Source: CAYTES01 sp964436935
GTDB lineage: Bacteria; Patescibacteriota; Gracilibacteria; UBA1369; UBA12473
Assembly: GCA_964436935.1 (NCBI GenBank)
Contig: CAYTES010000015.1
Span: forward strand, 1 to 26,663
Length of the DNA: 26,663 nucleotides
Direction of reading: 5' to 3'
Shown: positions 23,467-26,663 of the stretch, one piece after another
Numbering within the stretch: position 1 is the first letter of the stretch
Layout of the letters: each line of letters begins with the position of its first letter
Notes under the pieces: generated by a model
What the model was told of the DNA's origin: nothing
The model's database searches: none
What the model saw: only the letters and a program-made list of their open reading frames with translations
Program-made: the position numbers and the translations under genes

Positions 23467-25245
23467 ATGCCAAATTCCCCCTTTCTTGTTTTTAGGCTTT
23501 TTCTTTTATCTATTTTTGTTTTTGGTCTATTTATTTCTCCCTTTAAAACCTTGGCGGAAGTTTTTAGTGATATCAGTGGCCATCTTCATCAAGTGCCGAT
23601 TGAAGAGTTATACCGTTGGGGATTTATTCAAGGTTATTCCGATGAAACTTTTCGTCCGGATGCTCCGATTAATAGAGCTGAACTTCTTAAAATCCTTGTT
23701 GAAGCCAAATCTTGGTCGGATGAAGGTGAAGGAATTAGACAAAATTATATCGCTGAAGGACATTCCACTATTCAATTTTCAGATGTTCTCACGGATCAAT
23801 GGTACTCTAAATATATTGCTTATGCTTATGCAAATGGCATTGTGAGTGGCTATCCCGATGGGCGTTTTTTACCAGGGAATAATGTTTTGGTTTCAGAAGC
23901 CTTGAAAATTGTTTTGGAATCTTATTTTGATACGATTTCCGATGTTTCCGGTGAGTGGTATCAAAAATATTACGACTATGCGGTCGTACATGATTATTTA
24001 TCTAGTGATGCCTACGATCCCGCCGCGCAAATGACACGGGGGCAAGTTGCTAATCTTATTTATCGCATTGAAGTGGAATTTCCATCTCAAACCGCTGATG
24101 CAACAAATGAAGCTACTTTCCAGACTTTCTTAAGCAATGCCATCACCTCCGATCAAAAAATTGAAAAAATTAATTTTGCTATGAATGAGGCGGGTACTTC
24201 CCTTGATCCGGAATGGAAGACTCATGCTCAAGACATGATTGATCAAGTCAATAAGGTCTTTTTTCTCAATACGGATAAGCAGTTTGAGGTTGTTCAATTT
24301 CTTACTTATCCGGATGTGGATCGTTGCGCTGTGCAAGAAGACGATGATTATTTTTACAGCAACGGATCTTATGGAGGGATAACGATTTTTTATACGCTTT
24401 TTGAGTCTGAAGATTATACACAACTTGACCCGGATACCTGCCCGTTAGGAGGTGCTTTTACTGGTGTTCACATCAATGATTTAACGCAACAATCTTTTGG
24501 AAAGATTTTGGCTTCTTATGAATGGAATGAGGGTGCTTATGCTTGGTTTGAACATCCCAATACTTTGTTGAGTTTTGTTCATGAGATGGGACATACCTAT
24601 GGTTTGGGACGTCCTGAATGGTATAAATTCCTTACAGGTTTTAATATTTATTATCGATATCAGGATAAAACCGGAGTTTCTCCTGATTTGGGAGTCTATG
24701 ATCCTCCCTATCTTCCTCCACTTGCCAGCTTAGATGCAGATAATGATTATGAAACGTTAATTGATGGGTCGAGTTATCGAGTGGATGCCATGTTCGGGCT
24801 TACTCAAGATTTAGAGTTTTCTGCGTTGAACGCCTTTGTTATTGATCATAATGCAAATCATCAGTTTAGCGTTGGTACTATTTCAAGTTTTGTCTCGGAT
24901 GGTGTTTTTATTCAAGTCTTTGATGTCGGAGGTGTCGTTATTAAAAATGCAACTGTTCAAGTTTACGGCGTTTCTCCTAATTGTGCCGCTTGGTGTTATG
25001 ATACGGATTATGATCAATTTATTATTGAAACCGCTACAACCGATGAAAATGGTTTGGTGCGAATTTTGCCTACATCTACTACAAGTTCCTATTCTTCGGA
25101 TGGAAGTCCCGAATATGGCGTTAAAATGGTTAAAGTGTATCAAAATGATCTTGAGGGCGGAGCTTATTTTTCAAGCCTTGATCTTTGGAATACAAAAATT
25201 TTAAATCAAGAAGATATTTTTATTCTCCCCATTACCCTCAAATAA
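23467..25245 (+). CDS. secreted SLH-domain protein with zincin metalloprotease motif
   Basis: A 592-aa protein with a signal peptide (about 1-30). Three SLH repeats follow, about 33-78 (IQGYSDETFRPDAPINRAEL), 97-150 (VSGYPDGRFLPGNNVLVSEA) and 157-202 (a weak third). The central domain contains HEMGHTYGLG (H372, E373, H376), the HExxHxxG zinc and catalytic motif. The metzincin third ligand would be residue 382, which is Arg, so the third ligand must be another residue (E384 is a candidate) or the site is atypical. The region from about 470 to 592 looks like a beta-sandwich (FIQVFDVGGVVIKNATVQVYG, TTDENGLVRI). Probably a cell-wall-anchored peptidase or adhesin. A perfect terminator follows. Confidence 0.87.
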   Translation: MPNSPFLVFRLFLLSIFVFGLFISPFKTLAEVFSDISGHLHQVPIEELYRWGFIQGYSDETFRPDAPINRAELLKILVEAKSWSDEGEGIRQNYIAEGHSTIQFSDVLTDQWYSKYIAYAYANGIVSGYPDGRFLPGNNVLVSEALKIVLESYFDTISDVSGEWYQKYYDYAVVHDYLSSDAYDPAAQMTRGQVANLIYRIEVEFPSQTADATNEATFQTFLSNAITSDQKIEKINFAMNEAGTSLDPEWKTHAQDMIDQVNKVFFLNTDKQFEVVQFLTYPDVDRCAVQEDDDYFYSNGSYGGITIFYTLFESEDYTQLDPDTCPLGGAFTGVHINDLTQQSFGKILASYEWNEGAYAWFEHPNTLLSFVHEMGHTYGLGRPEWYKFLTGFNIYYRYQDKTGVSPDLGVYDPPYLPPLASLDADNDYETLIDGSSYRVDAMFGLTQDLEFSALNAFVIDHNANHQFSVGTISSFVSDGVFIQVFDVGGVVIKNATVQVYGVSPNCAAWCYDTDYDQFIIETATTDENGLVRILPTSTTSSYSSDGSPEYGVKMVKVYQNDLEGGAYFSSLDLWNTKILNQEDIFILPITLK

Positions 25246-25260
25246 AAATTTTGATTTAAA

Positions 25261-25300
25261 CACAAAAAAACCCACTCTTATTTGTGTGGGTTTTTTTGTG
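25261..25300. terminator. strong bidirectional intrinsic terminator
   Basis: The 15-base arms at 25261-25275 and 25286-25300 are exactly complementary, with a 10-nt loop. The core is CCCAC/GTGGG followed by seven T on the plus strand and likewise seven T on the minus strand. It ends the SLH metalloprotease transcript on the plus strand, and on the minus strand it is well placed to end the RNA initiated at the promoter at 25732-25760. Confidence 0.9.
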
Positions 25301-25725
25301 AGGTCTATCATTCCACATTATTGCATCTGTTTTTATTTTGAAAACGGGAATAATGTGTTTCAAGATGCTCGTGCAAGGGAGTCGACTAGTTCTCGGCTTG
25401 CTTTCTCTACCTTTCTTTGGTGTTTTTTTATCTGGCTCACCTCCAGAATTTGTTTTTGTTTTTGTGCAATTTTTTTCGTGAGAAAAGAAGTGCGAAAGGT
25501 TTTTTCTGTTTTTTTACTCTCTCATTTAGGAGGGAGAATGAGACAGAAAACTCGATGGAGGTTGTAGTCGCAACCTGAATCGAAAAGTAGAGAGAAAGGG
25601 AGGCACGAGTAGTGACTAAAATAGTAAGCTTGCTCGTGAGGCCCTCCTTTCTCCCGGCTTTTCTTTGAGCCGTCGTAGGAGCGGGGACTGAAGTGTCGCA
25701 GTGTGCGTTTTGTGAAGGATCAAAT
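25265..25725 (-). ncRNA. candidate ~460-nt structured non-coding RNA
   Basis: No convincing protein is encoded between 25246 and 25867. The minus strand has a consensus promoter (25732-25760) and ends in the perfect terminator at 25261-25300. In between many hairpins can be read: 25687-25702 (ACTG/CAGT), 25651-25681 (CTCC+GGCT / AGCC+GGAG), a long arm 25592-25653 (GAGAAAGG/CCTTTCTC and CACGAG/CTCGTG), 25552-25583 (TCGAT+AGGTTG / CAACCT+ATCGA with a symmetric 2x2 internal loop), 25520-25543 (TCTCATT/AATGAGA), 25431-25447 (TCTGG/CCAGA), 25373-25401 (GCAAG/CTTGC) and 25314-25357 (CACATTATT/AATAATGTG). I could not match it to tmRNA, RNase P, SRP or 6S consensus elements. Several pairings compete, so the exact fold is open. 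Confidence 0.6.
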
Positions 25726-25731
25726 CTTATT

Positions 25732-25760
25732 AGTATAGCAGTTTCCGTCTTGGTTTTCAA
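25732..25760 (-). promoter_or_regulatory. promoter of the candidate non-coding RNA
   Basis: On the minus strand TTGAAA (25755-25760), exactly 17 bp, then TATACT (25732-25737) preceded by TGC (extended -10). The start would be near 25725. It is nearly identical in layout to the tRNA-Asn promoter. No protein-coding frame of credible quality starts downstream. Confidence 0.65.
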
Positions 25761-25799
25761 TCTTTTTTATTTTCTGCTAGACTGGGCGGGCGAGATTTT

Positions 25800-25831
25800 T
25801 GATTTACTTCTTTTTCTGTAAATCATATAAT
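25800..25831 (+). promoter_or_regulatory. gmk promoter with overlapping inverted repeat
   Basis: TTTACT (25803-25808), 17 bp, and a perfect TATAAT (25826-25831) predict a start near 25838, some 30 nt before the gmk ATG. An 8-bp inverted repeat TGATTTAC (25800-25807) / GTAAATCA (25818-25825) with a 10-nt gap covers the -35 and the spacer, the position expected of a repressor operator. Confidence 0.55.
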
Positions 25832-25867
25832 TATAGCATATAGAATTTCATAAGTCAATATATTTCT

Positions 25868-26440
25868 ATGGGAGGTAAATTATTTCTCATTTTAGGCCCT
25901 TCGGGATCTGGAAAAGGTACGATTCTGGATGCTTTGCGACAGAAATATTCCGATTTTGTTTTTCCCATTTCCTGTACCACTCGATTGAAACGCCCGCATG
26001 AGAAAGAAGGGGAGATCTATTGGTTCATTACACGGGAGGAGTTTGAGCGTAAGATTGAACAAAAAGAATTTTTGGAATACGCGGTGGTTCATCAGGACAA
26101 TTATTATGGTACTTTAAAGCAGCCTATTGAGGAGGCGCTTCGCGCGGGAAAAATGGTCATTCGGGAAGTGGATGTTCAGGGTCTGCGGTCCATTCGCAAC
26201 CTTATTTCCAAAGAAAACTTGGTTTCCATCTTTTTGAGTGTTCCGGATTGGGAGACGCTCCAACGGCGTATTTTAAAACGCAGTGACATGGGCGTGCAGG
26301 AGTTGCAGCATCGCTATGCCAGTTATTTGAATGAAATGACTTGGGAGAAAGAATGTGATCATGTGGTGGAGAGCGTGGAAGGGCAGCCGGAGCAGGTGAT
26401 CGCGCAGGTTGAAAAGATCATCGAGGATCATTCGAAATAG
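25868..26440 (+). CDS. gmk: guanylate kinase
   Basis: A 190-aa protein with P-loop GPSGSGKGT (10-18), the GMP-binding segment SCTTRLKRPHEKEGEIYWFI (the usual TTRxPR has Lys before Arg here), EYAVVHQDNYYGT and REVDVQGLRSIR, all in canonical order and spacing. It converts GMP and ATP to GDP and ADP, an essential step for nucleotide supply. No Shine-Dalgarno sequence precedes the ATG. Instead GGGAGG occurs within codons 1 to 3, and no alternative start lies downstream of it. It has its own promoter, divergent from that of the candidate non-coding RNA. Confidence 0.96.
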   Translation: MGGKLFLILGPSGSGKGTILDALRQKYSDFVFPISCTTRLKRPHEKEGEIYWFITREEFERKIEQKEFLEYAVVHQDNYYGTLKQPIEEALRAGKMVIREVDVQGLRSIRNLISKENLVSIFLSVPDWETLQRRILKRSDMGVQELQHRYASYLNEMTWEKECDHVVESVEGQPEQVIAQVEKIIEDHSK

Positions 26441-26497
26441 TGTTCTGCCACCGGTTACGGCCGCTCAGGCTATTTTTAGCGGGAGGAGGAGGGTCCT

Positions 26498-26663
26498 TTA
26501 TGATTTTTGCCAGCGTTGGAGCGTGGGAATGTCTTTGGTGAATCGTTTGGCTAAAAAGCTGGGGATGTGCATCTGGCGCATTTTGTTTTCTACTTTAGTG
26601 ATCATTTCTTCCCTGCATTCAGCCCTCAAAAGCACCAGTAGGGATTTTGGAAGTGGAAATAAA
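26498..26663 (-). CDS. partial gene, C-terminus only, function unknown
   Basis: A minus-strand frame open to the window edge encodes at least 54 residues ending at TAA (26498-26500). Readable parts are LPKSLLVLLRAECREE, MITKVENKMRQMHI, PSFLAKRFTKDIPT and LQRWQKS. The residue mix (amphipathic, Lys/Arg-rich, no low complexity) looks genuinely coding, but I do not recognise the family. It converges on gmk with 57 bp between the two stops; a weak CCGCT/AGCGG pairing lies in that gap. Confidence 0.5.
   Translation of the reverse strand, partial: LFPLPKSLLVLLRAECREEMITKVENKMRQMHIPSFLAKRFTKDIPTLQRWQKS

Noticed and set aside
25531..25567. Plus-strand leader peptide: AGGAGG followed by ATG and the 9-residue frame MRQKTRWRL before hairpins, suggestive of an attenuator
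   Set aside because: The strong promoter and terminator that frame this region favour the minus strand, no plus-strand promoter is visible upstream, and gmk has its own promoter 230 bp downstream. The AGGAGG lies in the loop of one of the hairpins.
25265..25725. tmRNA, RNase P RNA, SRP RNA or 6S RNA as identity of the structured region
   Set aside because: I looked for the RNase P core GAGGAAAGTCC and ACAGAA...CGGCTTA, the tmRNA T-arm with CCA and tag frame, and the SRP GGAAG apical loop, and found none in a suitable arrangement. A covariance-model search could still overturn this.
25437..25760. Minus-strand frame of 107 codons across the structured region
   Set aside because: It starts inside the -35 box of the promoter, so its start codon would not be transcribed from it. 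The residues are low-complexity Lys/Thr/Ser with no protein-like pattern.
25868..25882. GGGAGG in codons 1-3 of gmk taken as a Shine-Dalgarno for a downstream start
   Set aside because: No start codon lies at a suitable distance after it, and the P-loop begins at residue 10, so the ATG at 25868 is required.
1..26663. UGA recoding as in Gracilibacteria or Absconditabacteria
   Set aside because: TGA terminates several well-supported genes at the expected family lengths, and tryptophan and glycine use normal codons.
1..26663. CRISPR arrays, integrases or insertion-sequence transposases
   Set aside because: No regularly spaced direct repeats and no transposase, integrase or Cas motifs were seen in any translated frame.

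Overview
This 26.7 kb window looks chromosomal and comes from a bacterium using the standard code: TGA ends several genes (ArsR at 11528, the PLP enzyme at 12965), so the UGA-to-Gly recoding of Gracilibacteria/Absconditabacteria does not apply. Many starts lack a clear Shine-Dalgarno sequence. The gene set combines single-copy housekeeping genes (ssb, guanylate kinase, tRNA-Asn) with secreted SLH-domain proteins, a lipoprotein, a PIF1-type helicase and many stand-alone accessory genes. I infer a Patescibacteria/CPR lineage, perhaps Peregrinibacteria-like. This is a gestalt judgement with no marker search behind it.

Layout. 1-2.9 kb (+): a 573-aa radical SAM enzyme and a P-loop kinase form a two-gene unit with a good promoter. 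A 47-aa secreted peptide gene with its own TTGACA promoter follows. 2.96-7.9 kb (-): a YHYH-domain lipoprotein, a hypothetical gene that appears frameshifted, an NADPH-dependent FMN reductase, an AI-2E family permease, and a G+C-richer four-TM protein of unknown function. The last is flanked by GTAGGGC repeats and has a promoter whose -35 box lies inside a perfect palindrome. 7.9-11.9 kb (-): an ArsR-led operon of four SRPBCC/AHSA1-type proteins, a truncated PhnB-like VOC remnant and a frameshifted DHA2-type MFS exporter. 12-15 kb: a fold-type II PLP enzyme (+), a VOC protein (-) and a PIF1 helicase (+). 15.1-20.3 kb (-): a eukaryote-like Ser/Thr kinase with an upstream hypothetical gene, an APH-fold phosphotransferase and a 770-aa SLH protein. 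20.4-22.6 kb (-): tRNA-Asn with its promoter, an FTR1 iron permease and a Trm11-like RNA methylase. The methylase start codon shares an ATGCAT palindrome with a divergent small membrane protein gene. 22.9-25.3 kb (+): ssb and an SLH-anchored zincin protein, ending in a perfect bidirectional terminator. 25.26-25.76 kb: no credible protein gene, but a minus-strand promoter, a run of hairpins and the same terminator, together suggesting a ~460-nt structured RNA. 25.87-26.44 kb (+): gmk. The window ends inside a minus-strand gene of unknown function.

The most interesting items are the candidate large non-coding RNA beside gmk, the radical SAM/kinase pair with the adjacent secreted micro-protein, and the ArsR-AHSA1 operon, which carries decayed genes. 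Three separate lesions (two single-base frameshifts and one 5' truncation) point to ongoing decay, assembly errors, or both. All functional calls come from motifs read by eye; no database search was run.
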